This document shows positions 34,601 through 44,083 of a stretch of DNA of 64,000 nt, piece after piece (positions within the stretch are counted from its first letter, which is position 1; each line of letters starts with the position of its first letter). Below the pieces are notes generated by a model. It was given only the letters and a program-made list of their open reading frames with translations, ran no database searches and was not told where the DNA came from. Position numbers and translations under genes: made by a program. Source of the DNA: Halorubrum salsamenti (GTDB lineage: Archaea > Halobacteriota > Halobacteria > Halobacteriales > Haloferacaceae); contig NZ_VCNL01000001.1 of assembly GCF_007671685.1 (NCBI RefSeq), forward strand, positions 186,001-250,000, written 5' to 3'.

Positions 34601-36705
34601 GGCCGCATCACCCCCTCGGGGAGCCGCGTGTCGACGATGAGCTCGATCAGCTCCAGGAAGCCCATCTCGTAGGGAATCACGCCGAGCAGCACCGCGAGGC
34701 TCATCGCGGTGAGGATCGGCCCGAGCGTGAACCACGTCGACTCGCGCCCGCGGAGGGCGTCGAGCCCGGCGACGCGTTCCCAGCCGCCTGCGGGCGGGCC
34801 GCCGGCGTGGCCGTGGCCGTCGTGGTCCGCGTGATCCGTGTGATCGTCACCGTGGTCGTCGTGACTCGTGTCGTCGCCATCGTCGGTGTCGTTCGGTTCG
34901 CTTCCGGCCGCCGCGGAGTCGTCGCCGCGCCCCACGCCGAACGGCACGTTGGCGTCCGAGGGTCGCGAGTCGACCGCGTAATCGCCGGTGTCGACGCGCT
35001 CGGCGGGCTCTGAGAAGTCCCGGTCGCTCGTGTCGAAGTCAGGACGGACAACTCCCTCCTCGTCGGTCGGGAGGTCGTCCATCTCCGCGTCGGGGATGTC
35101 GGAGTCGTCCGGGACCTCGGCGTCGTCGCCGATGGATTCGGTGTCCTCGTCGTCAACCGCCGAGTCGCCCTCGGCGCTCTCGACGACCTCGTCGATGTCG
35201 GCCTCGTCGTCTGCAGTACCGTCGCTATCGGCGTCATCGCCGGGATGACCCCCGTCGGTCGCCGGCAGCGTCGACCGCGACTCGCCGCCCATCCGGAAGT
35301 CGACGAGCGGCTTCGCGTCGTGGGCGTCCTCCGCCTCGAAGAAGGCGGTGTAGATCACCGGCCAGAAGTACGCGATGTTGAGCACCCCGGAGAGCAGCAG
35401 CGCCCCGACGAGGTAGTAGGCGATCGGAGTGAACCGGGCGCCCATCCGTATCCCGCCGATCAGCATGTAGTACTTGCTCACGAACCCGGCGAGCAGCGGG
35501 ATCCCCGCCATCCCGAGCGAGGCGACGGTAAAGGCCCCCATGGTCAGGGGCATCCGCTTGCCGATCCCCGCCATCTCGGAGATGTAGTCGGTGTGCGTCG
35601 AGACGTGGAGGTTCCCCGCGCAGAAGAACAGGGTGAGCTTCATGAACGCGTGCGCCGGGATGTGCAGCAGCGCGCCGACGAGCCCGTACCACCCGAACAG
35701 CCCGAGCCCGAGGATGATGTAGCTCAGCTGGCTCACCGTCGAGTAGGCGAGCCGCTGTTTCAGGTGGTCCTTCCGCAGCGCGATGATGGAGGCCGCGGTC
35801 AGCGTGATCGCTCCGATTGTCGAGAGGACGAGCCCGGCCGAGAAGCCGAAGGGGAGCGAGAGGTCGAAGACGAGCTCCGGCCCGAACACGTCGAGGACGA
35901 CCCGGGAGACGCCGAACGCGCCCGACTTGACGACCGCGACCGCGTGGAGCAGCCCGGAGACGGGCGTCGGCGCGACCATCGCCTCGGGGAGCCACTGGTG
36001 GAGCGGCATGATCCCGGCCTTCACGCCGAACCCGATCGCGAGGAGGAAGAAGGCGAGCATCGCGAGGCCGGGGTCGGCGTTCGCCAGCTCCTCGATGCCG
36101 CCGGCCGTGAACGAGACGTTGCCGGCGATCAGGTAGACGAGGGCGGTCCCCGCGAGCACGAGAACGCCCCCGCCGAACATCGTGTACGCGAGGTACTTCC
36201 GACCCGCCGCCCGGGCCTCGTCGGTCTCGTCGTGGGCGACGAGCGGGTACGTCGCGATCGAGAGGATCTCGTAGAACACGAAGATCGTCACGAGGTTGCC
36301 CGCGAACGCGATCCCCATCGTCGCCGACAGCGACACCGCGAAGGCGGCGAAGTACCGGGTCTGATTGGTCTCGTCGTTCCCGCGCATGTAGCCGATGCTG
36401 TAGAAGGAGGTGACGATCCACAGCCCGCTCGCGAGGAACGCGAACAGCATCCCCAGCGCGTCGGCGCGCAGGACGAACTCGATGCCGCCGGGCAGGAACG
36501 CGCCGAGCGACCACTCGAAGACGGCGCCGTCGAGGACCGCCGGCAGCATCGAGGCGACGATCGCGAACTTCGCGACCGCCGCCGCGATCGTCCACCCCTC
36601 GCGGACGTTCGGCGAGCGGTGCGACGCGACGATGAAGAACGCCGCGACGAACGAGACGAGGACCGCCAGTAGGGGACGTAGGTCTGTGATTGGAACGTCG
36701 GTCAT
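34597..36705 (-). CDS. Mrp-type antiporter D-like subunit 2 with large acidic/His-rich loop
   Basis: 702 residues. The first ~480 are a normal NuoM/MnhD-like core (YEILSIATYPLVAHDE; HQWLPEAMVAPTPVSGLLHAVAVVKSGAFG; KQRLAYSTVSQLSYIILG). Then comes a ~170-residue hydrophilic insert of Asp/Glu and, at its end, repeated Asp-His (DDHGDDHTDHADHDGHGHAGG region) before two final helices. Overlaps neighbours by four bases at both ends. The insert should lie outside the membrane; its role is unknown. Confidence 0.82.
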   Translation of the reverse strand: MTDVPITDLRPLLAVLVSFVAAFFIVASHRSPNVREGWTIAAAVAKFAIVASMLPAVLDGAVFEWSLGAFLPGGIEFVLRADALGMLFAFLASGLWIVTSFYSIGYMRGNDETNQTRYFAAFAVSLSATMGIAFAGNLVTIFVFYEILSIATYPLVAHDETDEARAAGRKYLAYTMFGGGVLVLAGTALVYLIAGNVSFTAGGIEELANADPGLAMLAFFLLAIGFGVKAGIMPLHQWLPEAMVAPTPVSGLLHAVAVVKSGAFGVSRVVLDVFGPELVFDLSLPFGFSAGLVLSTIGAITLTAASIIALRKDHLKQRLAYSTVSQLSYIILGLGLFGWYGLVGALLHIPAHAFMKLTLFFCAGNLHVSTHTDYISEMAGIGKRMPLTMGAFTVASLGMAGIPLLAGFVSKYYMLIGGIRMGARFTPIAYYLVGALLLSGVLNIAYFWPVIYTAFFEAEDAHDAKPLVDFRMGGESRSTLPATDGGHPGDDADSDGTADDEADIDEVVESAEGDSAVDDEDTESIGDDAEVPDDSDIPDAEMDDLPTDEEGVVRPDFDTSDRDFSEPAERVDTGDYAVDSRPSDANVPFGVGRGDDSAAAGSEPNDTDDGDDTSHDDHGDDHTDHADHDGHGHAGGPPAGGWERVAGLDALRGRESTWFTLGPILTAMSLAVLLGVIPYEMGFLELIELIVDTRLPEGVMRP

Positions 36706-38339
36706 GCGAACACCTCCGTGAGGAACGGATCGAACCACTCGAACAGCGCGTAGCCGCCGAAGCCGAGCGCGACCGTCGTCAGCGCCGCGAGGATCAGGAT
36801 CGCGAGCGGGGTCGAGGGCACGCGGTCCGGAACGAACCGCGACCGGGGCGCCCCCTCGGCGGGCGTGAGGGGGCCGTCGTCGCCGGTCGCCGACTCGCGA
36901 CCGCCGTCGGCCGCGACGCCGTGGTCGGAGCCGCCGTCGTCGTGACCGGCGTCGACGCGCTCGTCACCGTGGTCGCCTTCGCCGTGGCCGTCGGTGAGCC
37001 CGGCGCCGGCGAAGTAGAACCGCTCGATCACCCGCGCGACGTACGACAGCGTGAACAGCGTGCTGAGGAAGATCACGACCGCGATCGCGATCCCGGCGGA
37101 CCCGCCGCCGCTCATGCTCGCCTCCGCCGCGCCGACGCCGATGTACCACTTCCCGAGGAAGCCGATCGACGGCGGGATCCCGACGAGACCGAGCCCCAGC
37201 AGGGCGACCGCACCGGTCGTGTACGGCGCGGACCGGGCCGCGCTCGCGAGGTCGTCGAGTTCGCGGGCGCCGTAGCCGAGCGCTAACAGCCCGACTCCGA
37301 GGAACAGCCCGAACTTCAGCAGACCGTGGCCGATGAGGTGGACGATCCCGCCGAGCAGCGCGGTCTCGTTCGCGAGCGCGACCGCGGCGACGATCATCCC
37401 GAACTGGGCGACCGAGGAGTACGCGAACATCCGCTTGAGGTCGGACTGCATCGCCGCGAGCGCGGAGCCGGCGAGGATCGACGCGCCGGCGACGATCAGC
37501 ATGACCGTCGTGATCGCGTCGTTGGCCGCGAGGAAGTCGACCGTGAAGACGGTGTACGACACCCGGATCAGCGCGTACGCGCTCGCGGTCGACACGAGCG
37601 CCGCGACGATCGTCGTCACCGAGTCCGGCGCGCGCTGGTAGGCGTCCGGCTGCCACGCGTGGATCGGGAACACGGCGACCTTCAGCCCGAGCCCCGCGAC
37701 GATCAGCGCGTAGCTCGCGCGGATCAGCGGGTCGGCGTAGCTCGCCTGCTCGACGATCTGCACCTGCATGTCGAGCATGTTCAGGGTCCCCGTCGCGAGG
37801 AAGGCGTAGCCGACGCCCAGCAGGTACAGCGAGGCGCCGACCGTCCCCACCACGAGGTACTTCAGTGAGGCGTACGCGCTCGCCCCGGACCGGTCGGCCG
37901 CGATGAGCGCGTACGTCGAGATCCCGACGATCTCTAGGAACACGAACATGTTGAACAGGTCGCCCGTGAGCACGAGCCCGGTGAGTCCTCCGACCAGCAG
38001 CAGGTACCCGCTGTAAAACGAGTTGCCGCGCGGGCCGGCCACCCGAGCGAACGCGAGCGTCGCCAGCGAGACGGCGGCGACCAGAGCGAGCACCGCGACC
38101 GACAGCTCGTCGGCCACCAGCTCGATCCCGATCGGCGGCTCGTACGTTCCGAGCGCGTGCGAGAGCGCTCCGCCGCGGGCCACCTCGATCCCGATCGCGG
38201 CCGCGAGCCCGGCGAGGACCGTCGTCGCGACCGCCGCTATCGGCCACCCCGCGCTCTCGTACTTCAGCCCGAGCCCGAGCGGGAGCGTCGCAGCCACGAT
38301 CGGCACGGCGATGGCGACCGGGAGGAGCACGTCACTCAT
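36702..38339 (-). CDS. mnhD: Mrp-type antiporter subunit D
   Basis: 545 residues, about 14 helices. NMFVFLEIVGISTYALIAADRSG (TM5 Glu) and FPIHAWQPDAYQRAPDSVTTIVAALVSTASAYALIR (TM7 region Lys/His) are the conserved segments, plus MFAYSSVAQFGMIVAAV. A ~70-residue Asp/His/Gly-rich loop precedes the last helix (GHGEGDHGDERVDAGHDDGG). The start at 38339 overlaps the mnhC 3' end by eight bases. Confidence 0.85.
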   Translation of the reverse strand: MSDVLLPVAIAVPIVAATLPLGLGLKYESAGWPIAAVATTVLAGLAAAIGIEVARGGALSHALGTYEPPIGIELVADELSVAVLALVAAVSLATLAFARVAGPRGNSFYSGYLLLVGGLTGLVLTGDLFNMFVFLEIVGISTYALIAADRSGASAYASLKYLVVGTVGASLYLLGVGYAFLATGTLNMLDMQVQIVEQASYADPLIRASYALIVAGLGLKVAVFPIHAWQPDAYQRAPDSVTTIVAALVSTASAYALIRVSYTVFTVDFLAANDAITTVMLIVAGASILAGSALAAMQSDLKRMFAYSSVAQFGMIVAAVALANETALLGGIVHLIGHGLLKFGLFLGVGLLALGYGARELDDLASAARSAPYTTGAVALLGLGLVGIPPSIGFLGKWYIGVGAAEASMSGGGSAGIAIAVVIFLSTLFTLSYVARVIERFYFAGAGLTDGHGEGDHGDERVDAGHDDGGSDHGVAADGGRESATGDDGPLTPAEGAPRSRFVPDRVPSTPLAILILAALTTVALGFGGYALFEWFDPFLTEVFA

Positions 38340-38895
38340 CGGTCTCACCCCCGTCGGCGACCGCGGACTCGTCGGTCGGAGCGCCGTCGACTCCGGAACG
38401 GCCGTCGACACGGGCCCCGCCGACCGCCGGTCGCTCCGGGAGCGACCCCTCGTCGCGCAGGAGGTCTCGGAGCACGTCGGTTCGGAGCGTCCCGTACTCG
38501 TCGTAGATGCGGATACAGAGCGCGAGCCCCACCGCGGTGAGGCTCACGCCGACGACGATGGCGGTGAGCACGATCACGTGCGGGAGCGGGCTGACGAACG
38601 TCTCCGTCTCTGCCGCACCTTCGGGGACGATCGGAATCGCGCCGCCCTCGACGTACGCCGATGTGATGAACAGCAGGAATATCGCCGTCTGGAACAGGTT
38701 GAGGCCGATTATCTTCTTCACGAGGTTGGGGTTGGCGATCATCATGTAGAGTCCGATACACAACAGCAGCGCGAACGCGACGTAGGCGTGTCTCGTCGTC
38801 AGTACGTCGAGCGCCGAGGCGGTCGCGGTCCCGGACGCGAGAACCGAAGCGAGACCGGAAACGGAACCGGCCGCGGCGTCGAGGGCGACCGTCAT
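38332..38895 (-). CDS. mnhC: Mrp-type antiporter subunit C
   Basis: 187 residues; three helices of the NuoK/MnhC fold (YVAFALLLCIGLYMMIANPNLVKKIIGLNLFQTAIFLLFI; PHVIVLTAIVVGVSLTAVGLALCIRIY). The C-terminal ~45 residues are an acidic tail absent from short bacterial homologues. Stop and start overlap adjoining genes. Confidence 0.87.
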   Translation of the reverse strand: MTVALDAAAGSVSGLASVLASGTATASALDVLTTRHAYVAFALLLCIGLYMMIANPNLVKKIIGLNLFQTAIFLLFITSAYVEGGAIPIVPEGAAETETFVSPLPHVIVLTAIVVGVSLTAVGLALCIRIYDEYGTLRTDVLRDLLRDEGSLPERPAVGGARVDGRSGVDGAPTDESAVADGGETDE

Positions 38896-39617
38896 CGGTC
38901 ACCTCCGGCGTCGGCGGCGTCCTCCTCGAGGGAACTCCCCTCGTCGATCGGTTCGCTCTCGTCGATCGACCCGTCCTCGTCGAGGGAGCCGCTTCCGAAT
39001 CCACTTCCATCGGAGTCGAACCCGCTCGCGAGCAGGAAGAACAGCCCCATGAGCACGCCGCTTACGATGGGGGCGATCCCGACGATCTCCACGCCCTCCA
39101 TCCCGTACTTGACGGGGTCGAGGATCGGGATCGGGAGGAGGTCGTACTGGAGGAACGCCCCGCCGAGCGCGACCGGGACGAGTCCGATGCCGGCGAACGC
39201 GAGCGCACCGCCGACCGCGAGCGCGACGACGACGGTGTTCGCGAGCCAGTCGCGCGTCGACTCGATGCCGAACGCGAACGCGATCATGAACACCACGGCG
39301 GCCATGATCGCGCCGCCCTGGAACCCGCCTCCCGGCGATCCGCTCCCGTGGAAGGTGATGAACAGACCGTAGGTGAACGCGAACGGCGTGACCACCTTCA
39401 CGGTCGGCATGATCACCTGACTCTCGGTGTAGGGCGTTCCCTGCCGTTCCTCGGAGTCGAGCCGCCTCGACCGAGACACGGCGCGATGCGGCGGGAGGTC
39501 GGACTCGGTATCGCCCTGGTCGTCCGACGAGGCACCTCCCGAGGCGTCGGACGGGTCGTCGGGGCGCGTGTCGGTGGCTGTGTCGGCCATGTCGGTGTCG
39601 TCGACGGCGTCGCTCAT
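38892..39617 (-). CDS. mnhB: Mrp-type antiporter subunit B
   Basis: 241 residues. An acidic ~70-residue N-terminus precedes the MnhB domain (PTVKVVTPFAFTYGLFITFHGSGSPGGGFQGGAIMAAVVF), with Gly-rich SPGGGFQGG as the hallmark, then helices ending in GVLMGLFFLLASGFDSD and an acidic tail. ATGA overlap with the MbhD-like gene upstream. Confidence 0.86.
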   Translation of the reverse strand: MSDAVDDTDMADTATDTRPDDPSDASGGASSDDQGDTESDLPPHRAVSRSRRLDSEERQGTPYTESQVIMPTVKVVTPFAFTYGLFITFHGSGSPGGGFQGGAIMAAVVFMIAFAFGIESTRDWLANTVVVALAVGGALAFAGIGLVPVALGGAFLQYDLLPIPILDPVKYGMEGVEIVGIAPIVSGVLMGLFFLLASGFDSDGSGFGSGSLDEDGSIDESEPIDEGSSLEEDAADAGGDR

Positions 39618-40189
39618 GCGAACACCTCCCGGTGGAGCACGATCAGCGCCGCGATCCCGCCGGCGAAGACGACGACCGCCTCGCCGAACGTGTCGAACCC
39701 CCGGAACGCTGCCAGCACGGCCATCACGGTGTTCTCGACGTGGGTCTGTGCGTACGACTCCGAGAGATACCACTGGCTCACGTCCGGGTTCGACCAGACC
39801 GGGGCGTCCGGCGATCCGATCGCCGGAATGTCCCCCATAGTGAGCAGTAGACCGGCGAACAGGAGACCGGCGGCGCCCGCGGCGGGGAGGTTCACCGACT
39901 CGAAGACCGCGTCGTGGTCGAGCCGGGTCGTCTTCGCCAGCGTCAACAGCAGCAGGACGGTCGTCACACCGGCGGAGATGGCGGCCTCCGTCAGAGCCAC
40001 GTCGGGCGCGCGGTAGAACGTGTACAGCGCGGCCATTCCGAGGCTGTACGCCCCGAAGACGATGACCGCCGCGAGCACGTCCCTGGCGAACGCGGTCGCG
40101 AGCGCCGTGAGCACGACGAACGCGAGCAGGCTCGCCTCGATCGCGGTGACCTGCGCGACGACCGGAGAGGCAAAGCCGGGAACCGTCAT
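39614..40189 (-). CDS. MbhD/DUF4040-like subunit (MnhA C-terminal domain as a separate gene)
   Basis: 191 residues. LLAFVVLTALATAFARDVLAAVIVFGAYSLGMAALYTFYRAPDVALTEAAISAGVTTVLLL is the MbhD core (conserved PDVALTEA), with two more helices at the C-terminus (VVVFAGGIAALIVLHREVF) as in MbhE/MnhB-N. In bacterial MnhA these domains are fused to the NuoL-like half. Overlaps both neighbours by four bases. Confidence 0.8.
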   Translation of the reverse strand: MTVPGFASPVVAQVTAIEASLLAFVVLTALATAFARDVLAAVIVFGAYSLGMAALYTFYRAPDVALTEAAISAGVTTVLLLLTLAKTTRLDHDAVFESVNLPAAGAAGLLFAGLLLTMGDIPAIGSPDAPVWSNPDVSQWYLSESYAQTHVENTVMAVLAAFRGFDTFGEAVVVFAGGIAALIVLHREVFA

Positions 40190-40515
40190 CGGCGCTCGTC
40201 CCCCTCGGTCCACGGCACGGTCCCCTCCTCGAAGGCGGCCCGGGCGATCGCGTGGGCCGCCGTCGGGTTCGTCACGAAGATGAAGAACAGCAGGAGCACG
40301 CTCTTGACTCCAGCGGCCTCCCAGCCGATCGCGAGCGCGACCGCGGCCAGCCCGAAGCCGGCGCCGAGCGTGTCCGCCTGCGACGCGGTGTGCGCCCGTG
40401 AGTACACGTCGGGGAGCCGGAGGACGCCCGTCATCGAGACGAACGTGAAGAACAGCCCGAGCAGCGTGAAGGCGACGACGAGCGCCACGCGAGCGGTTCC
40501 GAGCGCGTCCATCAC
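40186..40515 (-). CDS. mnhG: Mrp-type antiporter subunit G
   Basis: 109 residues, three helices. GVLRLPDVYSRAHTASQADTLGAG is the MnhG signature. A GTG at 40515 (giving GTGA overlap) or the ATG three bases later could start it. Confidence 0.86.
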   Translation of the reverse strand: MMDALGTARVALVVAFTLLGLFFTFVSMTGVLRLPDVYSRAHTASQADTLGAGFGLAAVALAIGWEAAGVKSVLLLFFIFVTNPTAAHAIARAAFEEGTVPWTEGDERR

Positions 40516-40817
40516 AGCACACCACCCCGCTCGACGGTGAACTTCGAGATGGCGATGGCCATCAGGAAGTTCAACAGCGCGTACACCAACGCGATGTCGA
40601 GGAACGTCGGCTCGGAGAGCGCGGCGCTCAGGATGGCGAGGATGACGACGGTGTTCGTCCCGAGGACGTTCACCGCGAGCACCCGGTCCTGCATCGTCGG
40701 GCCCTTCACGGCCCGATAGAGCATCCCGATCGCGAGCACGGTGAAGCCCGCGGCCGCGAGGAGCAGGAAGTCGCCGACCGTGTAGCCAGCGGCGAGCGCG
40801 GCGTCGACGACACTCAC
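40512..40817 (-). CDS. mnhF: Mrp-type antiporter subunit F
   Basis: 101 residues, three helices; AVKGPTMQDRVLAVNVLGTNTVVILAIL and DIALVYALLNFLMAIAISKF are diagnostic for MnhF. Starts inside the end of mnhE and ends inside mnhG. Confidence 0.87.
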   Translation of the reverse strand: MSVVDAALAAGYTVGDFLLLAAAGFTVLAIGMLYRAVKGPTMQDRVLAVNVLGTNTVVILAILSAALSEPTFLDIALVYALLNFLMAIAISKFTVERGGVL

Positions 40818-42112
40818 GCGTCGGTCACCTCCGCCGCCTCCTGGTCCTCGTGGTCCTCGTCGTCGGGTTCGACCGCCGAGTCGTCTCCCTCGTCGTCAGC
40901 TGGCGACTCTCCGCCGTCGGCGGCGGCGATCGGCAGCTCCTCGGTCGCGTCCGGGCCCTGCAAGATCGCGCAGTCGTCGCGCTCGCGGGGCGTCGGGAGC
41001 CGGGCTGACGCCCGCCCGTAGTAGACGAACCGCGTCCAGCGCTCCAGGGAGCCGTCGAAGAGCCCGTCGCGGGCCGACGGGATGAGCGAGTGGACGTACA
41101 GGTCGCTGTCGCGGGCCCGGACCGTCAGCGTCCCCGGCGTCAGCGTGATCGAGTTCGCGATCGTCATCAGCGGGAGCCCGCTGCCGACGATCACGCGGAC
41201 GCGGTTCATCGTCGGTTCGATCGGGAGCCGCGGGTCCAGTATCACCCGCGCGACCTCGACGTTGGCCTTGACGATCTCGAAGAGGAGGACGGGGACGTAG
41301 ATCACGCCGCGGAGCACCCGCATCGGCGTCCGCGGGACCGCGGGCTCGACGTCGATGCTCACCCGCGAGAGGGTGATCGAGACGATCGCGGCGGTCGCGA
41401 TCCCCGTCACCCAGTCGAACCAGTAGAGCGGGTCGCCGAGCAGGAGGTAGAACGCGAGCGAGAACCCGAACATCGCGACGAACCGCTTCCCGGTCGCCTC
41501 GCTCCGGAGCCGCTCGCGCCGGGTCGGCCGCGTCACCGGCGCCGTCTCGACGGTCAGCGAGGTGTTCGACAGCGCGAACTCCAGCGGCTGGAGCAGGGTC
41601 GTGTTGCCGACGGGCGTGTACTCCGGGTCGAGCAGCACGGCGTCGGCCCCGTGTTCCTCGGCGTAGGCGGCGAGCACCCGGACGTAGTCGTCCGGCCCGA
41701 ACAGGTACTCGTCGGCGCCGATGAGCTCCGTCGCGACGGTCACCGCCGGGCGCTCCCCGTCGATGTCGTCGCTATCGTCGAGATCGGAGTTCGCCCACGC
41801 CTCGGCGCGTTCGAGGACGCGCTCGGCCGCTGACGCTCGGTCGTCGGAACCGGGGTCGCCGTCGCGCCACGACGCGATCTCTACGAGGTGGATCGTCGAG
41901 AAGCCGTCGTCAATAGCCGCCTCGACCGCGTACGCGATCGTCGCGCGCAGGGTCGGCGTCGGTTCGACGGGCACGACGAGCCCCCCGGTCGGAGCGGACG
42001 GGGATCCGCGTTCCGCACCGTCGCTGGGGTCATCGCGGTCGCCAGCTTTGTCACCGGTGGCCTCGCCATCGGTGGCGTCGCTACCGGCGTCGGTGTCAGC
42101 CACCCACCACAC
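40814..42112 (-). CDS. mnhE: Mrp-type antiporter subunit E fused to a UspA-like domain
   Basis: 432 residues with a GTG start. Residues ~40-190 resemble a universal-stress-protein/adenine nucleotide alpha hydrolase fold (PVEPTPTLRATIAYAVEAAIDDGFSTIHLVE; YAEEHGADAVLLDPEYTPVG). The C-terminal half is MnhE (VPVLLFEIVKANVEVARVILDPRLPIEP; GTLTVRARDSDLYVHSLIP), then an acidic tail. First gene of the antiporter operon. A second GTG nine bases on is an alternative start. Confidence 0.83.
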   Translation of the reverse strand: MWWVADTDAGSDATDGEATGDKAGDRDDPSDGAERGSPSAPTGGLVVPVEPTPTLRATIAYAVEAAIDDGFSTIHLVEIASWRDGDPGSDDRASAAERVLERAEAWANSDLDDSDDIDGERPAVTVATELIGADEYLFGPDDYVRVLAAYAEEHGADAVLLDPEYTPVGNTTLLQPLEFALSNTSLTVETAPVTRPTRRERLRSEATGKRFVAMFGFSLAFYLLLGDPLYWFDWVTGIATAAIVSITLSRVSIDVEPAVPRTPMRVLRGVIYVPVLLFEIVKANVEVARVILDPRLPIEPTMNRVRVIVGSGLPLMTIANSITLTPGTLTVRARDSDLYVHSLIPSARDGLFDGSLERWTRFVYYGRASARLPTPRERDDCAILQGPDATEELPIAAADGGESPADDEGDDSAVEPDDEDHEDQEAAEVTDA

Positions 42113-42257
42113 CTCCGACGGAACCGAGTTTCGCCGTCTCTGTGCACATGGGTATCTCTGTCTCGATCCTTTCTCTACCGACTCAAAACAGTTTGTATCC
42201 GCGATGGTTTCGGGGTGGTGAGGGGTGAGACGCCGTCTACGCGGATCAGGTCGGTCG

Positions 42258-43427
42258 TCACGCCGATCGGCCGAGCTCCGCGGCCAGTCTGTCGGCGATC
42301 CGGCCCGCGACGGCGTCCTTCGAGCCGACCGCCTCCTCGGGCTCGGTCCCCGCCTCGCCGACGAGGAGGACGCGGGTCTCGTCGTCGCCCATCACGCTCG
42401 CGTCGTTGGCGACGACGAACGCGAGCCCGACCCGGCCGCGGATCCGCTCTGCCTCCGCGACCATCGCGTCGTCGTCGCCGGAGGTCTCGGCCTTGAACCC
42501 GACGATCGGGAGGTCCGGGTACGCCTCCCGCACCGAGTCGATCAGCTTCGGTGTCGGCTCCAGATCGACCGACAGCGGCGAGCCCGACCGGATCTTCTCG
42601 TCGACCGCGTCGGCGGTGAAATCGGAGATGGCCGCCGCGGAGATCAGCGCGTCCGCGGTGGCCGCGGTCCGACGGCACGCCTCCATCATCTCCGATGCGG
42701 TCTCGACAGCGACCACGTCGGCGTAGGGGACCTCGGGACCGTCCTGCACCAGCGTCACGGTCGCGCCCCGGACGTACAGCGCCCGGGCGACCGCGCGGCC
42801 GGTCTTCCCCGACGCCCGGTTCGTCAGGATCCGGATCGGGTCGATCCGCTCTTTGGTCGCGCCCGCGGTGACGACGACGTGGGTCCCCGAGAGCGACTGC
42901 GGAGTTGTCGCGCGAGCGACCTGCGTCACGATGTCGTCCTCCGCGGCGATCTTCGCCTTCCCCTCCTCGATCCGGGGGGCCGCGAACCGCACGCCCCACG
43001 CCTCCAGCCGGTCGAGCGCCTCCAGCACTCCCGGGTGGTCGTACATCGGCTCGTGCATCGCCGGCGCCATCACCACCGGCACGTCGGCCCCGAGCGCGGT
43101 CGTCGCGCAGGTGGTGACCGGGGTGTCGTCGATCGCGGCGGCGACCTTCCCCGCGGTGTTCGCGGTCGCCGGCGCGAGCAGGAGCACGTCGGCCCACCCG
43201 TCGCGACCGCAGAGTTCAACGTGTTCCACGTCGCCGGTGATCTCGGTGACGACGGGCTCGTCGGTCGCGAAGTCGACCGCCCACGGGTGGACGATGTTCG
43301 TCGCCGCCGGGGACATGACGGCGCGCACGCTCGCGCCGCGGCGGCGCAGCTCGTGGGCGAGTTCGACGACCTTCACCGCCGCGATGCTCCCCGAGACGCC
43401 GAGCGCGACGTTGACCCCCTGTAGCAT
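42258..43427 (-). CDS. coaBC: bifunctional phosphopantothenoylcysteine decarboxylase/synthetase
   Basis: Two consecutive steps of coenzyme A synthesis. 389 residues. N-terminal flavin-dependent decarboxylase (VNVALGVSGSIAAVKVVELAHELR; APATANTAGKVAAAIDDT; APAMHEPMY), C-terminal CTP-dependent synthetase (VTAGATKERIDPIRILTNRASGKTG; LISAAAISDF; VGFKAET). A TTATAAGCC box near 43453-43460 lies about 30 bases upstream of the start. Confidence 0.93.
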   Translation of the reverse strand: MLQGVNVALGVSGSIAAVKVVELAHELRRRGASVRAVMSPAATNIVHPWAVDFATDEPVVTEITGDVEHVELCGRDGWADVLLLAPATANTAGKVAAAIDDTPVTTCATTALGADVPVVMAPAMHEPMYDHPGVLEALDRLEAWGVRFAAPRIEEGKAKIAAEDDIVTQVARATTPQSLSGTHVVVTAGATKERIDPIRILTNRASGKTGRAVARALYVRGATVTLVQDGPEVPYADVVAVETASEMMEACRRTAATADALISAAAISDFTADAVDEKIRSGSPLSVDLEPTPKLIDSVREAYPDLPIVGFKAETSGDDDAMVAEAERIRGRVGLAFVVANDASVMGDDETRVLLVGEAGTEPEEAVGSKDAVAGRIADRLAAELGRSA

Positions 43428-43526
43428 TACCGAGACGGTTCCCGCCCCTCCGGCTTATAACGTGTCGTTGCGGAACGCCATCGCGGTCGCCGCGCCGCCG
43501 GGACGGACGTCGGCTTCGGCGACGGG

Positions 43527-44033
43527 CTACTCCGCGATCTCGACGGTGATCTCGTCGCGTTCGACGGCCAGTTTGAATGTCGGCACGGTTCGGTACACCA
43601 CCTCGACGACGTTCTTGCGCTCGAGGCTCCGGAGCGCGCGCCGCACCTCGTCCACGTCGGGGTCGAGGTCGAACGCCTCGCGGACCGCGTTGAGCACGGC
43701 CACGACCGACTGCGAGCGCCCGTCGGGGTCCGCCACGACCTCGAACACTCGGGCCTCCAGCTCGGGAACGCGGATCGTCTCCGGCGCGCCCCCTTTCGCG
43801 ACGGCGTCGGCCTCGATCCCGGGCTCGACGTCGACGAGGTCGTTCGCCTCGGCGGTCGACCGGATCAGGCTGTCGTCGTCGCGGTAGTAGTACTCCTCGA
43901 GGTGGTTTTCCAAGTACTGGTGGACCTCGCTGCCCCCCTCAAGCCCCCACGCGTCCTGCAGCTCGCCGTTCTTCGTCGGCTGGAGCCGGACGATGTCGGC
44001 GAGCCGGCTCCGCTCCTCGTCGGTCAGCGTCAT
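43527..44033 (-). CDS. DUF5797 family protein
   Basis: 168 residues from ATG 44033 (MTLTDEERSRLADIVRLQPTKNGELQDAWGLEGGSEVHQYLE region). The N-terminus looks like a helical DNA-binding-type domain and the C-terminus (DEVRRALRSLERKNVVEVVYRTVPTFKLA) like a winged helix, so a regulator is possible. Family name from memory; function unknown. Confidence 0.75.
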   Translation of the reverse strand: MTLTDEERSRLADIVRLQPTKNGELQDAWGLEGGSEVHQYLENHLEEYYYRDDDSLIRSTAEANDLVDVEPGIEADAVAKGGAPETIRVPELEARVFEVVADPDGRSQSVVAVLNAVREAFDLDPDVDEVRRALRSLERKNVVEVVYRTVPTFKLAVERDEITVEIAE

Positions 44034-44083
44034 ACCTCCCCGTTCACCGGGGCGGGTATGGACGTTCCGGATCGCGATCAGCG

